Shown: positions 15,021 to 24,332, counted from the first letter of the stretch. The stretch is 64,000 bases of DNA from WQXF01 sp031552825 (GCA_031552825.1 JAVBMD010000009.1:1-64000), one strand, 5' to 3'. Made by a program: numbers and translations. Notes: a model not told the origin generated them from the letters alone.

Positions 15021-16082
15021 ATGAGTCATTCGGTCATCATCAACGACGTCGTCAAGCGCTACGGTGATTTCGCCGCCGTGGACCACATCAGCCTAAACAT
15101 CCATCCGGGCGAATTCTTCACGCTGCTCGGCCCTTCGGGTTGCGGCAAAACCACGCTTCTGCGCATGATCGCGGGCTTTAATACCATCGACGAGGGCACC
15201 ATCGCCTTCGGCGAAACGGTCATCAACAGCCTTGCCGCGCATAAGCGCGATATCGGCATGGTATTCCAAAACTACGCCATCTTCCCGCACCTGACGGTGT
15301 TCGACAACGTGGCCTACGGCCTGCGCGCCAAGCGGGTGGCGCGCACCGAAATCCAGCGCCGCGTCGACGCCGCGCTGGAGCAGGTGCAGATCAAAGCGCT
15401 TTCGACCCGCAAGCCCGCGCAGCTCTCCGGCGGCCAGCAGCAGCGCGTGGCGCTGGCGCGCGCGTTCGTCATCGAGCCCGGCGTGCTGCTGATGGACGAA
15501 CCGCTTTCCAACCTAGACGCCAAGCTGCGCGTACAGATGCGCACCGTCATCAAAAAGCTGCAGCGCAGCCTAGGGATCACCACCATCTACGTGACCCACG
15601 ATCAGGAGGAGGCGCTGGCCATCTCCGACCGCATCGCGGTGATCCGCGAAGGGCGCGTGATGCAGGTCGGCACCCCCGAGGAGATCTACACCAAGCCGCA
15701 GAATCCTTTCGTCGCCGGGTTCATCGGCGTATCCAACATGCTGCCCTGCACGGTGGCGGGCGGGCGGATCGCCTTTGACGGCGGTTACACCGCGCCAGCC
15801 AAGCTGCGCCGCGAATACACCGGCGCCGCCACGCTCAGCGCCCGGCCGGAGCAGCTTTTCTTCGCCGAGCAGGGGCTATCCGGCACCATCTCGCTCTCCA
15901 CCTTCCTAGGCGACTTCGTGGAGTACGAGGTGGAACTGCCCGGCGGCCAGATCCTGCAAGTGAACGAGTACACCAAGGACGCCGCCGCGCTGCGCAAGGA
16001 TGGCGAAGCGGTACACATCCACTTCGACCCCGAGCGCGTCAGCCTCTACGCCGACAAAACCGAGGAGGTGCTCTCATGCTAG
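15021..16082 (+). CDS. ABC transporter ATP-binding protein (FbpC/PotA type)
   Basis: A 353-residue cytoplasmic ATPase. Walker A GPSGCGKTTLL (about 37-47), Q-loop VFQNYAIFPH, signature LSGGQQQRVALARA, Walker B VLLMDEPLSNLD and switch-His in THDQEEA are all intact. The C-terminal ~110 residues form a TOBE-type regulatory domain, usual for this subclass. ATG at 15021 follows GGAGGTAA. It overlaps the permease gene by seven bases and energises it. Confidence 0.93.
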   Translation: MSHSVIINDVVKRYGDFAAVDHISLNIHPGEFFTLLGPSGCGKTTLLRMIAGFNTIDEGTIAFGETVINSLAAHKRDIGMVFQNYAIFPHLTVFDNVAYGLRAKRVARTEIQRRVDAALEQVQIKALSTRKPAQLSGGQQQRVALARAFVIEPGVLLMDEPLSNLDAKLRVQMRTVIKKLQRSLGITTIYVTHDQEEALAISDRIAVIREGRVMQVGTPEEIYTKPQNPFVAGFIGVSNMLPCTVAGGRIAFDGGYTAPAKLRREYTGAATLSARPEQLFFAEQGLSGTISLSTFLGDFVEYEVELPGGQILQVNEYTKDAAALRKDGEAVHIHFDPERVSLYADKTEEVLSC

Positions 16083-17755
16083 CGCGCAGCTCAAACGCGC
16101 TGCGCCGCTGGCAGCCGCGCTTTGATTTCTGGTTCTTTGTCAAGCTCGGGGTGGGGCTGCTGCTGCTGCTGTTTCTTGTTTATCCCTTCTATACGCTCAT
16201 CACGCGCAGCTTCTTCTCCACCCGCACGCCGGGCGTGACGCTGGACAACTATCTGCGTTTTTTCACGAAGCCTTATTACTACCGCGCGCTATGGAATACC
16301 TTCGTGGTCACCGGCATGGCGACGCTGCTGTGCATCCTGATCGGCGTGCCGATGGCCTACCTGATGACGCGCTACAACATCCTCGGCAAGAACCTGATCC
16401 ACATCTTCATCATCATGTCGCTGATGTCACCGCCGTTTATCGGCGCATATTCGTGGATCCTGCTCTTTGGCCGCGCGGGCTTTGTCACCAAGTTCTTTTT
16501 GAACACCTTCGGCGTACACCTGCCCACGATCTACGGCGTCAACGGCATCGTGCTGGTGTTCACCTTTCACCTGTTCCCCTATGTTTACCTCTACGTTTCC
16601 GGCGCGATGAGCGGCATCGACAGCTCCCTCGAGGAAGCCGCCGAAAACCTAGGCTCCAGCAAGCTGCGCCGCCTCTTTACCGTAACGCTGCCGGTGGTCA
16701 TGCCCTCGATCGCCGCCGGGGCGGTGATGGTGTTCATGACAGCGCTGGCGGATTTCGGCACGCCGATGCTGATCGGCGAAGGTTATAAAGTATTGCCTGT
16801 ATTGGTTTATAACGAATACATGAGTGAGATGGGCGGAAACGCCAACATGGCCAGCGCGCTGTCGGTGATCGTGGTGGCTTGCTCGCTGACGGTGCTGCTG
16901 GTGCAGAAATACGCTGTGTCCAAGCGCAACTACATGATGACCTCCATGCGCCCGCCGCAGGAAGTAAAGCTGCGCGGCTTAAGGCGCCTGCTGGCCTCGC
17001 TGCCGGTGATGTTGGTGACACTGATCGGCCTGATGCCGCAGATCGTGGTGGTGACGCTCTCCTTCGTCAAGACCGGCTTCTCGGGCTTCGAGCGCGGCTT
17101 CACGCTGGAGAACTATCAGTCCATCCTCTCGCGGCTGGGTACCAATATCCGCAACACCTACGTCTTTTCCATCGTCGCCATCGTACTGATCGTGCTGGTG
17201 GGCATGCTGCTCTCCTACGTGATCGTGCGCCAGCGCGGCAAGGTAGGGCCGACGCTGGATCTGCTGGTGATGTTCCCCTACGTGATCCCCGGCTCGGTAC
17301 TGGGCATCAGCCTGATCGTGGCCTTCAACAAGCAGCCGCTGATCCTCACCGGCACCGCTACCATCATGATCCTATCTTACGTGGTGCGCAAACTGCCCTA
17401 CACGGTGCGCTCGGGCAGCGCCTTCCTCTATCAAACCGACCCATCGATCGAGGAGGCGTCGATCAACCTCGGCGTATCGCCGATGAAAACCTTCTTTAAG
17501 GTCACCGCGCGCATGATGGCGCCCGGCATCCTCTCCGGCGCGATCCTGAGCTGGATCACCTGCATCAACGAGCTTTCCTCCTCGATCATGCTCTACAGCG
17601 GGCGCACCTCCACCATCGCGGTAGCGATCTATCAGGAAGTGACGCGCAACTCCGACGGCACCGCCGCCGCGCTGGCCTCTATCCTCACGCTGACGACGGT
17701 GGCCTCGCTGCTGATCTTCCTGAAGGTGAGCAAGGGCAAGGTATCGGTGGTATAA
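16076..17755 (+). CDS. ABC transporter permease, fused double domain (FbpB type)
   Basis: A 559-residue membrane protein with about 12 helices made of two binding-protein-dependent permease domains. Each half has its EAA loop that docks on the ATPase: EEAAENLGSSKLRRLFTVTLP (about 185-205) and EEASINLGVSPMKTFFKVT (about 460-478). A single chain therefore supplies both halves of the channel, as in FbpB-like iron and phosphonate systems. It overlaps the ATPase gene by seven bases; a short-chain dehydrogenase gene follows after 32 bases. Confidence 0.92.
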   Translation: MLARSSNALRRWQPRFDFWFFVKLGVGLLLLLFLVYPFYTLITRSFFSTRTPGVTLDNYLRFFTKPYYYRALWNTFVVTGMATLLCILIGVPMAYLMTRYNILGKNLIHIFIIMSLMSPPFIGAYSWILLFGRAGFVTKFFLNTFGVHLPTIYGVNGIVLVFTFHLFPYVYLYVSGAMSGIDSSLEEAAENLGSSKLRRLFTVTLPVVMPSIAAGAVMVFMTALADFGTPMLIGEGYKVLPVLVYNEYMSEMGGNANMASALSVIVVACSLTVLLVQKYAVSKRNYMMTSMRPPQEVKLRGLRRLLASLPVMLVTLIGLMPQIVVVTLSFVKTGFSGFERGFTLENYQSILSRLGTNIRNTYVFSIVAIVLIVLVGMLLSYVIVRQRGKVGPTLDLLVMFPYVIPGSVLGISLIVAFNKQPLILTGTATIMILSYVVRKLPYTVRSGSAFLYQTDPSIEEASINLGVSPMKTFFKVTARMMAPGILSGAILSWITCINELSSSIMLYSGRTSTIAVAIYQEVTRNSDGTAAALASILTLTTVASLLIFLKVSKGKVSVV

Positions 17756-17787
17756 CAAAAGAGAACGTTCTTTTTCTGGAGGGACAT

Positions 17788-18546
17788 ATGGAACGCAACA
17801 CAGCCCTGATTTCCGGGGCGGCCAAGGGCATCGGCAAGGCCACCGCGTTGGCAATGGCAAAGGCCGGGTATGATATCATCGTCAACTATCACAGCAACGA
17901 AGCGGCCGCGCTGGAGATCTGCGCAGCCGCCGAGGGGCTCGGCGTTTCCGCCATGCCGGTCTATGCGAACCTCGCCAAGATGGACGAGATCGCCGCGATG
18001 TTCGCGGCGGTGTTCGCGCGCTTTCCCCGGCTGGACGTGCTGGTCAACAATGCAGGGGTGAGCGACGAGGTCTATTTTCTCGACGCCACCGAGGAAAACT
18101 TCGATTACGTGACCGCCGTGGACTGGAAGGGGCTGTTCTTCTGCGCCCAGCACGCGGCAAAACAGATGGTTGCCACCGCCACCCGGGGCGTAATCATCAA
18201 CGTCACGTCCAATCAAGCCGAGGGCTGCTGGCCGCGCGCCTCCATCTACGGCCCCACCAAGGCGGCGGTCAGCAAATTCACCAAGAACGCCGCGATGGAA
18301 CTGGCGCCGCACGGCATCCGCATGGTCGCCATCGCCCCGGGATACACCGACATCGGCTGGGCGGCGGACAGCCATATCCGCGATGCGGAAAAGCTGCTGC
18401 CGCTGCGCCGCTTTGCCCAGCCGGAGGAAATCGCGCAGGGCATCGTGTACCTTGCCTCGGACGCCGCCAGCTACATGACCGGCGCCGTGCTCACCATCGA
18501 CGGCGGCGCGACGCTGCCGGTGGTGGCCTGCAACGACTTCGTATAA
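17788..18546 (+). CDS. Short-chain dehydrogenase/reductase
   Basis: A 252-residue NAD(P)-dependent oxidoreductase of the classical SDR fold. Cofactor motif SGAAKGIGKA (about 9-18), NNAG (LVNNAGV), catalytic Ser in INVTSNQAEG and YGPTK (Tyr-x3-Lys) are all present; the C-terminal ASYMTGAVLTIDGGATLPV is typical of FabG-like members. The operon context (transporter, IlvD/Edd dehydratase, RraA-like aldolase) suggests oxidation of a sugar or sugar acid rather than fatty-acid synthesis (inference). ATG at 17788 with GGAGGG upstream. Confidence 0.9.
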   Translation: MERNTALISGAAKGIGKATALAMAKAGYDIIVNYHSNEAAALEICAAAEGLGVSAMPVYANLAKMDEIAAMFAAVFARFPRLDVLVNNAGVSDEVYFLDATEENFDYVTAVDWKGLFFCAQHAAKQMVATATRGVIINVTSNQAEGCWPRASIYGPTKAAVSKFTKNAAMELAPHGIRMVAIAPGYTDIGWAADSHIRDAEKLLPLRRFAQPEEIAQGIVYLASDAASYMTGAVLTIDGGATLPVVACNDFV

Positions 18547-18575
18547 CCCGATCCAAACAACCGGAGGAATCCGCT

Positions 18576-20243
18576 ATGGCTTGCACATATCACAATCCCC
18601 TGCTGCAGGGCGACCAAGGCGCGCTCAAGCGCGCGCTGTACAAATCGATGGGCTTTGACGACGAGGGGCTGTCCAAGCCTATCATCGCCATCGTCAACTC
18701 CTACACCAACGCCACCCCCGGCCATGTGATGTTCAACGAGCTTTGCGCGCAAGTGCAGCGCGGCATCGAATCGGCGGGCGGCACCGCGATGACCTTCGGC
18801 GTGATCGCGCCGTGCGATGGCATCGCCGAGGGGCATGAGGGCATGCGATACATCCTGCCCGCGCGCGACCTGATCGCCTCCTCCATCGAGTGCATGGTGC
18901 GCGCGCACCGCTTCGACGGCATGGTGCTGCTGGGCTCCTGCGACAAGATCGTGCCGGGCATGCTGATGGCGGCGGCGCGGCTCGACATCCCGGCGCTGCT
19001 GCTCAACGGCGGCCCCATGCAGCCAGCCTGCTACAACGGCAAGCATTACGATGGCAACATCGTCACCGAGGCCATCGGCTGGAAGCAGCGCGGGGAAATT
19101 ACCGAGGAGGAGTTCCGCCGCATCGAAAACCTCGCCGAACCCGGCCCCGGCTCCTGCGCCATGCTTGGCACCGCCAACACCATGAGCTGTATGGCCGAGG
19201 CGTTGGGCATGATGCTGCCCGGCTGCGCCACCATCCCGGCAGTGGCCGCGCGGCGCATGTCGGCGGGCTACGCTACCGGGCGCGCGGTGATGCGCTTGGT
19301 CGAGCAGGGCGTCAGCGCGCGTCAGCTCATCACCCGGCACAGCATCGAAAACGCCGTCTCCGTGCTGATGGGCATCGGCGGCTCGACCAACGCCATCATG
19401 CATCTGCAAGCCATCCATTGGGAAGCAGGGCTGGGGACGCTGCCGCTGCAGGTATTCGATCGGTTCAGCCGCGAAGTCCCGCAAGTGGCCTCCATCTACC
19501 CCGCCTCCCCCTACGATATGGTGGATTTTGACGAGGCAGGCGGCGTACCCGCAGTCATGAAGGAGCTGGCGCCGCTGCTGCACGGCGATTGCCTGACGGG
19601 GGAGGGTTTGCCCCTCCGGCACGCGCTCGCAAGCGCCGCATACAGTCCGCGCCGCGAGGTGATCCGCCCGCTGGCCGATCCCTTTTCGAAAACCGGCGGC
19701 GTGGCGGTGCTCACCGGCAATCTTGCGCCCTTGGGGGCGGTCATCAAGCCCGCCGCCGTTCCGCCGCATCTGTGGCAATTTTCCGGCAAAGCCCGGGTTT
19801 TTCATAGCGAACAGGAAGCGTGTGAGCAGATCCTTGCGGGCGCGGTTGCGCCGGGCACCGCCGTGATCCTCCGCTACGAGGGACCCAAGGGCGGCCCCGG
19901 CATGCCGGAGATGTACCGCCCGATGAAGTGCCTGGAGGGCATGAACCTTTCCGATACCTGCGGCATCCTGACCGACGGGCGCTTCTCGGGCTCCAACCGC
20001 GGGCTGTTCGTGGGGCATATCTCGCCGGAAGCCTATGAAGGCGGCTTGCTGGCGCTCGTCGAGGATGGCGATACCGTCCTCGTCGATATCGATCGGCGCG
20101 AGGTGCGTCTGGACGTGCCGGAGGATGCGCTGGCGCGGCGTCGCGAGCGCTGGATGCGCCCGGGAAAAGAGGTAGCGGCAGGATACCTGCGCACCTATCA
20201 AAAAATAAGCAAATCCGCCGCCGAAGGCGCGGTCGTGGAATAG
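18576..20243 (+). CDS. IlvD/Edd family dehydratase
   Basis: A 555-residue Fe-S dehydratase. Family signatures are clear: NSYTNATPGH, APCDGIAEGHEGMRY, GSCDKIVPGMLMAAARLDIPA (cluster Cys), GPGSCAMLGTANTM (second cluster Cys) and the C-terminal TDGRFSG. IlvD acts on dihydroxy-acids for branched-chain amino acids, while relatives dehydrate sugar acids such as gluconate, xylonate or arabinonate. The absence of other ilv genes and the presence of a transporter, an SDR and an aldolase-like gene point to a sugar acid (inference). ATG at 18576 follows CGGAGGAA. Confidence 0.9.
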   Translation: MACTYHNPLLQGDQGALKRALYKSMGFDDEGLSKPIIAIVNSYTNATPGHVMFNELCAQVQRGIESAGGTAMTFGVIAPCDGIAEGHEGMRYILPARDLIASSIECMVRAHRFDGMVLLGSCDKIVPGMLMAAARLDIPALLLNGGPMQPACYNGKHYDGNIVTEAIGWKQRGEITEEEFRRIENLAEPGPGSCAMLGTANTMSCMAEALGMMLPGCATIPAVAARRMSAGYATGRAVMRLVEQGVSARQLITRHSIENAVSVLMGIGGSTNAIMHLQAIHWEAGLGTLPLQVFDRFSREVPQVASIYPASPYDMVDFDEAGGVPAVMKELAPLLHGDCLTGEGLPLRHALASAAYSPRREVIRPLADPFSKTGGVAVLTGNLAPLGAVIKPAAVPPHLWQFSGKARVFHSEQEACEQILAGAVAPGTAVILRYEGPKGGPGMPEMYRPMKCLEGMNLSDTCGILTDGRFSGSNRGLFVGHISPEAYEGGLLALVEDGDTVLVDIDRREVRLDVPEDALARRRERWMRPGKEVAAGYLRTYQKISKSAAEGAVVE

Positions 20244-20254
20244 GAGGATCGCCC

Positions 20255-20944
20255 ATGTTTTCTTGGAAGAACGACAGCGAGCTATTCGCCGTGATGAAAA
20301 CCGAGCTGTATTCCGCGGTGATCGGCGATATTTTGGACAAGATGGGTCGCCTGCATCAGTTTTTGCCTTGGCGCATACAGCCCATCGAGCAAAACATGGT
20401 GGTGGCCGGTCGCGCCATGCCGGTACTGGAGGCCGACGCCTTTGAGGAGCTGTCCGCCGGGCAAAACCCCATCATGCGGAAGCCCTTCGGCCTGATGCTC
20501 GAGGCCTTGGACGACATCAAAAAAGACGAGGTCTACATCTGCACCGGCTCCTCCCCCAGCTACGCGCTGGTTGGCGAGCTGATGTGTACGCGCATGCAGA
20601 TCTTGGGCGCGGCCGGTGCGGTGGTCAACGGTTTTCATCGGGATACGAAGGGCATACTGGAATTGGGCTTCCCCTGCTTCTCCTACGGCCGCTACGCACA
20701 GGATCAGGGTCCACGTGGCAAGGTGATCGACTATCGCGTGCCCATCGAAATCGAGGGCGTGCGCGTGCATCCCGGCGACATCGTCTTCGGCGATTTGGAC
20801 GGGACATTGGTCATTCCGCAGGATATCGAGCGCGAGGTATTGGAGCGCGCCTACGAAAAAGCCACCGGCGAAAAGACGGTGGCCGAGGCGATTCGTTCCG
20901 GCATGGGCGCGAAGGCTTCCTTCGAAAAGCACGGCATCATGTAA
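20255..20944 (+). CDS. RraA-like / 4-hydroxy-4-methyl-2-oxoglutarate aldolase family protein
   Basis: A 229-residue protein of the RraA/HMG-aldolase fold. The metal and substrate loop LGAAGAVVNGFHRDTKGI (about 127-144) carries the conserved GAxVxxGxxRD core, and HPGDIVFGDLDGTLVIP is the other typical stretch. Many members cleave 4-hydroxy-2-oxo-acids or decarboxylate oxaloacetate; those near dehydratases usually act on the 2-keto-3-deoxy acids that the dehydratase makes. It would thus be the last step of the operon pathway (inference). ATG at 20255 after AGGAGG. Its stop faces the convergent HTH gene eight bases on. Confidence 0.85.
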   Translation: MFSWKNDSELFAVMKTELYSAVIGDILDKMGRLHQFLPWRIQPIEQNMVVAGRAMPVLEADAFEELSAGQNPIMRKPFGLMLEALDDIKKDEVYICTGSSPSYALVGELMCTRMQILGAAGAVVNGFHRDTKGILELGFPCFSYGRYAQDQGPRGKVIDYRVPIEIEGVRVHPGDIVFGDLDGTLVIPQDIEREVLERAYEKATGEKTVAEAIRSGMGAKASFEKHGIM

Positions 20945-20951
20945 TCCGCAA

Positions 20952-21176
20952 TTACTCGACGCGCGGATCGGATTCCTCCACATACTCGAGAATGTCCCCC
21001 GGCTGGCACGACAGCTCCCGGCAGATGGCTTCCAGCGTAGAGAAGCGCACCGCGCGCGCGTGGCTGTTTTTGAGCACCGAAAGGTTGGCCAGCGTGATGC
21101 CCACCTTGTCGGATAGCTCGGTCAGCCCGATCTTGCGCTTGGCCATCACGACATCCAGATTAACGATGATCGGCAT
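20952..21176 (-). CDS. Small HTH regulator (YozG/Cro-CI type)
   Basis: A 74-residue XRE-like DNA-binding protein: VNLDVVMAKRKIGLTELSDKVGITLANLSVLKNSHARAVRF forms the five-helix HTH, then ICRELSCQPGDILEY ends it. ATG at 21176 with CGGAGGAA upstream. It follows the DUF2975 gene after 35 bases; such pairs are common in Firmicutes, where the HTH protein and the membrane partner are co-transcribed. It may regulate its own operon. Confidence 0.9.
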   Translation of the reverse strand: MPIIVNLDVVMAKRKIGLTELSDKVGITLANLSVLKNSHARAVRFSTLEAICRELSCQPGDILEYVEESDPRVE

Positions 21177-21211
21177 GTGCTTCCTCCGCTCGCGCGTCAT
21201 TGTTGTCGCGG

Positions 21212-21685
21212 TCAAATCGTTGCGTCGTTCTCTTCCTTAAAGTCCACCGCATGGCGGAACAGCTCCGCGCACACCAGCAGAAACAGCGCGATCACGCAGA
21301 AGATGACGCACATTGCCCCGGCCAGCAGCGAATCGATGAAGAACATGCCCACGCCGTAGCCCACCGCCAGCAGCGCCGCCAACAGCGCGATGACGCGGAT
21401 GCGGCGCGCATTGTCGGCGACGAAGGGCTGCGCGGAGTTGATGTTGTGCAATATCTTGCGGGCGTGCCACAGCACGCACAGGCACACAAGATCGCTGTAT
21501 TCCAGCAGCAAGATCATCACCAAGTAGAGCTGCGCATAGCGATTCATCGTCATCCGCCCGGTAAATATAAAGCGAATGGTCCACGGCATGGCGAACAGCG
21601 CCAGCACGCCGAGCACCATCACCGTTGTGACGCCGATCTCCAGCCAGCCGCTGATCCCCCGCCTGTCCAACACCTTGATATGCAT
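21212..21685 (-). CDS. DUF2975 membrane protein
   Basis: A 157-residue membrane protein with four predicted helices (about 15-40, 50-72, 98-118 and 120-145) and the NINSAQPFVADNARRIRVIA loop typical of DUF2975. Function unknown; members are nearly always coupled to a small YozG-like HTH protein, as here. ATG at 21685, with GGGGAGG about 12 bases upstream. Confidence 0.85.
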   Translation of the reverse strand: MHIKVLDRRGISGWLEIGVTTVMVLGVLALFAMPWTIRFIFTGRMTMNRYAQLYLVMILLLEYSDLVCLCVLWHARKILHNINSAQPFVADNARRIRVIALLAALLAVGYGVGMFFIDSLLAGAMCVIFCVIALFLLVCAELFRHAVDFKEENDATI

Positions 21686-21736
21686 CGCTGCCTCGTCCTC
21701 CCCTGTCCGCCGCTTACCGCTTGCTGAATCGTGCTA

Positions 21737-21745
21737 ATTGTAACA
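21737..21745 (-). promoter_or_regulatory. Extended -10 promoter of DUF2975/HTH pair
   Basis: On the minus strand TGTTACAAT gives an extended -10 (TGn-TACAAT); no good -35 is visible. Start of transcription would be near 21731. Confidence 0.45.
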
Positions 21746-21786
21746 GACGCGCCGACTTTTGTATAGCCGCGCGAAGGAGGCTCCAT

Positions 21787-22635
21787 ATGAAGAATTTGGG
21801 TTATTACAACGGAACCATCGGCTTGCTGGAAGAGATGACGGTGCCGATGCTGGATCGCGCCTGCTACTTCGGCGATGGCATCTACGAGGCCGCCGCCACC
21901 CGCAACCACATCCCCTACGCGCTCGAGGAGCACATCGAGCGGTTCTACCGCAGCGCGGCGATGCTGCGGATGGAAGTTCCCTATACGCCGGTCGCGCTGG
22001 CGGAACTGCTGCGTTCGCTGGTGCAAAAGGTAGAGGGCGACAACCTGCTGCTATACTGGCAACTTTCGCGCGGCGTCGGCATCCGCAGCCACGTGTTCCC
22101 CGCCGCCCCTGCCCCCGCTTCGCTGTGGGTCATGATCCAGCCCTACACGATGTACGACCTCAGCAAGCCCATGGCGGTCATCACCGCCGAGGATCTGCGC
22201 TATCAATACTGCAACATCAAGACCATCAACCTACTGCCCAACGTGCTGCTCGCGCAGCAGGCGCTGGACGAGGGCTGTCAGGAGGTCATCTGGCATCGCG
22301 GCGGCCGGGTAACCGAATGCACGCATAGCAACGTACACATCCTGCGGGACGGCGCGTTCTGGACTGCGCCAGCCGACAACCTCATCCTCAACGGCATCGC
22401 GCGGCGGCAGCTGATTGCAGCCTGCGCGGCGCTGGGCGTCCCGATCCACGAGGAACCGTACACCCTCGCCGAGCTGCTGGCCGCCGATGAAATCCTCGTC
22501 ACCAGCACCGGCGCGCTCTGCGCACAGGTATCCTCGGCGGATGGCAAGGCCGTGGGCGGCAAAGCGCCGGAGCTGCTGAAGAAGCTGCAAGGATTTTTAA
22601 CCGAGCGCTTTCTGGCGGCGACCGAGGCGAGGTAA
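21787..22635 (+). CDS. Class IV aminotransferase, D-amino-acid transaminase-like
   Basis: A 282-residue PLP enzyme of fold type IV. The family order is present: LDRACYFGDGIYEA, GVGIRSHVFP, CNIKTINLLPNVLLAQQA with the PLP Lys in NIKTINLLPN, EVIWHRGGRVTECTHSNVHI, and LILNGIARRQLI. These favour D-alanine-type transaminases over branched-chain ones. It would supply D-alanine or D-glutamate for peptidoglycan (family knowledge; specificity unproven). ATG at 21787 follows AAGGAGG. Convergent with the cupin gene seven bases on. Confidence 0.88.
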   Translation: MKNLGYYNGTIGLLEEMTVPMLDRACYFGDGIYEAAATRNHIPYALEEHIERFYRSAAMLRMEVPYTPVALAELLRSLVQKVEGDNLLLYWQLSRGVGIRSHVFPAAPAPASLWVMIQPYTMYDLSKPMAVITAEDLRYQYCNIKTINLLPNVLLAQQALDEGCQEVIWHRGGRVTECTHSNVHILRDGAFWTAPADNLILNGIARRQLIAACAALGVPIHEEPYTLAELLAADEILVTSTGALCAQVSSADGKAVGGKAPELLKKLQGFLTERFLAATEAR

Positions 22636-22642
22636 CGCCGGT

Positions 22643-23146
22643 TTAGCAATCCTCGTAGATCAGGGAGCCGGTCAGCTTCCCGATCAACTCGGCATACTGT
22701 GGATACTCGGCCGTGAGCGCCTCGGCGTCTCCGTGCTCATAGTCGCTGGGCGCAAAGCCCGGGCTCATGGTCGTGCCCATTAGCGCGAAGCCTTCGCCGC
22801 CGATCAGGCGGCTGCCCTGCCAGCAGTGCGCCGGAGCCACCACCTGCGGCCGTTGCCCGCTGAGCACGTCCGCGCCGAGCACGACGCGCTCGCCCCGCCC
22901 ATCCGGGTGCAGCAAAAGCAGCTCCACCGGCTCGCCCGCGTAAAAATGATAGAGTTCATCGGTAGGCAGGCGATGCATGTGCGAGAACGCCTTGCCGGTC
23001 AGCATAAAGTAAATCGCGCCGCCTAGGTTTTTCTCGCCCACCATCGCCTCGGCGCGCCAAGTGACGCGGTACATGCCGCCCTCCTGCTCGATCGGCTCCA
23101 GTCGCAGCCTTTCGATGATCTGGCGGGCGGTGTTTTTGTCGTACAT
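22643..23146 (-). CDS. Cupin domain protein (DUF985-like)
   Basis: A 167-residue cupin. Central GAIYFMLTGKAFSHMHRLPTDELYHFYAGEPVELLLL matches DUF985-type cupins, with His residues in SHMHR and YHFYAG as possible metal ligands; the end GTTMSPGFAPSDYEHG is also family-typical. ATG at 23146 with GGAGGG seven bases ahead is preferred. An alternative ATG at 23179 overlaps the upstream stop as TAATG and would add 11 residues. It is co-transcribed with the Gfo/Idh/MocA gene. Substrate unknown. Confidence 0.85.
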   Translation of the reverse strand: MYDKNTARQIIERLRLEPIEQEGGMYRVTWRAEAMVGEKNLGGAIYFMLTGKAFSHMHRLPTDELYHFYAGEPVELLLLHPDGRGERVVLGADVLSGQRPQVVAPAHCWQGSRLIGGEGFALMGTTMSPGFAPSDYEHGDAEALTAEYPQYAELIGKLTGSLIYEDC

Positions 23147-23178
23147 TCTTTTCCCTCCAAGCACTTCCTGCAATTGCA

Positions 23179-24249
23179 TTACACGTCCACCCAAGCGCCC
23201 GTTTGCCCGGCGCTGGAAAAAATCGCGTCACAAATCCGCGCGATGTAGGCTCCCTCCGCAAAATCCGGCACGATGGAGTCCACGCCCTCCTCTGCCCGCA
23301 AACCGGCGTAGAACGATTGGATCAACGCCCGAAAGCTATCGGCAAAGCCGTTGCCATCGAAAGCAAAGATCTCGGTATGCACGCCCTCGCCCTTTGCCGC
23401 GCTGTGCAGCGCGCCGATCTCCTCGCTGTTCCACCACAGGCTGCGATCCTGCCCGACGATTTCCAGCGACAATCGGTTCGAGCGGCCGTGCGCCACCTCG
23501 CTGAGCACCGCGCTGGCCAAGATGCCGCCTTCGAACTCCGCCGTCAGCACCACGCTATCCTCGGAGCGGACGGTTACCTCCGTTCGCCCTTCGCCCGCCT
23601 CCGGATACATGACGCCGTCTTGCAAATAACGCACGGGGGTATGGCAGCCAAAGCGCGCGCTCACCCGGCGCACCTTTCGCCCGCTGATGTGCTGCGCCAA
23701 ATCCACCCAATGCGACCCAATCTCGGTTACCGCGCGCATAGCGCCCGCCAGCCGCTCATCGTACCGCCAATCATAATAGGCAGGAAACGCGTGGAATTCC
23801 TGCAGATAGCTGCCGTGAATCAATTGGATTCCGCCAAAGTCTCCGCGCCTTACCAACTCCGCCGCCCGGCGGCACGCCAAATGGAAGCGCACGTTGAAGT
23901 TGACGGCGGTTCGCAAACCTTTTGCCCGCGCCAGCGCCGCCAACTCCTCTGCCTGCGCGCCCGAGAGGCAAAGCGGCTTCTCGCACAGCACATGCTTGCC
24001 GCGATTAAGCGCTTCTCGCGCCATGTCAAAGTGCAATACAGGCGGCGTGCAGATATGCACCACCGCAATTTCATTATCCCACAGCAGCGCCGGATCGGTA
24101 CCGGCGCTTTCGGCCTGCCAACGCCGCCCGAAGGCGGCAACCCTTTCCTCGTCCACATCCACGACGGCTCCCAGCTTCACCCCGGCCAGCGCAAGCGCCT
24201 GCGCATGGGTCGCCGCCACGCCGCCGGTTCCCCAAATGCCAACTTTCAC
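23179..24249 (-). CDS. Gfo/Idh/MocA family oxidoreductase
   Basis: A 356-residue NAD(P)-dependent sugar or inositol-type dehydrogenase. The Rossmann motif VGIWGTGGVAATHAQAL is at the N terminus; VVHICTPPVLHFDMAREALNRGKHVLCEKPLCLS carries the catalytic EKP Lys; the C-terminal domain covers ~125-340. The start is GTG at 24249 after AAGGAGGG. It heads a two-gene unit with the cupin. Substrate not predictable. Confidence 0.92.
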   Translation of the reverse strand: MKVGIWGTGGVAATHAQALALAGVKLGAVVDVDEERVAAFGRRWQAESAGTDPALLWDNEIAVVHICTPPVLHFDMAREALNRGKHVLCEKPLCLSGAQAEELAALARAKGLRTAVNFNVRFHLACRRAAELVRRGDFGGIQLIHGSYLQEFHAFPAYYDWRYDERLAGAMRAVTEIGSHWVDLAQHISGRKVRRVSARFGCHTPVRYLQDGVMYPEAGEGRTEVTVRSEDSVVLTAEFEGGILASAVLSEVAHGRSNRLSLEIVGQDRSLWWNSEEIGALHSAAKGEGVHTEIFAFDGNGFADSFRALIQSFYAGLRAEEGVDSIVPDFAEGAYIARICDAIFSSAGQTGAWVDV

Positions 24250-24305
24250 GGTTATCCCTCCTTGTCCATCACGCCCATTATAGCATACTTCGCCCAAAAC
24301 GCCCA

Positions 24306-24332
24306 AGAGGGCTGCCCGGCTGGCAGCCCTCT
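24306..24332 (-). terminator. Terminator of the large surface-protein gene
   Basis: AGAGGGCTGCC pairs exactly with GGCAGCCCTCT around a five-base loop, about 22 bases past the stop at 24354 on the minus strand. The tail (GGGCGTTTTGGG) is only moderately U-rich. Confidence 0.65.

Noticed and set aside
18471..20201. 576-codon minus-strand frame opposite the dehydratase gene
   Set aside because: His/Arg/Gly-rich antisense shadow; the IlvD/Edd signatures on the plus strand are decisive.
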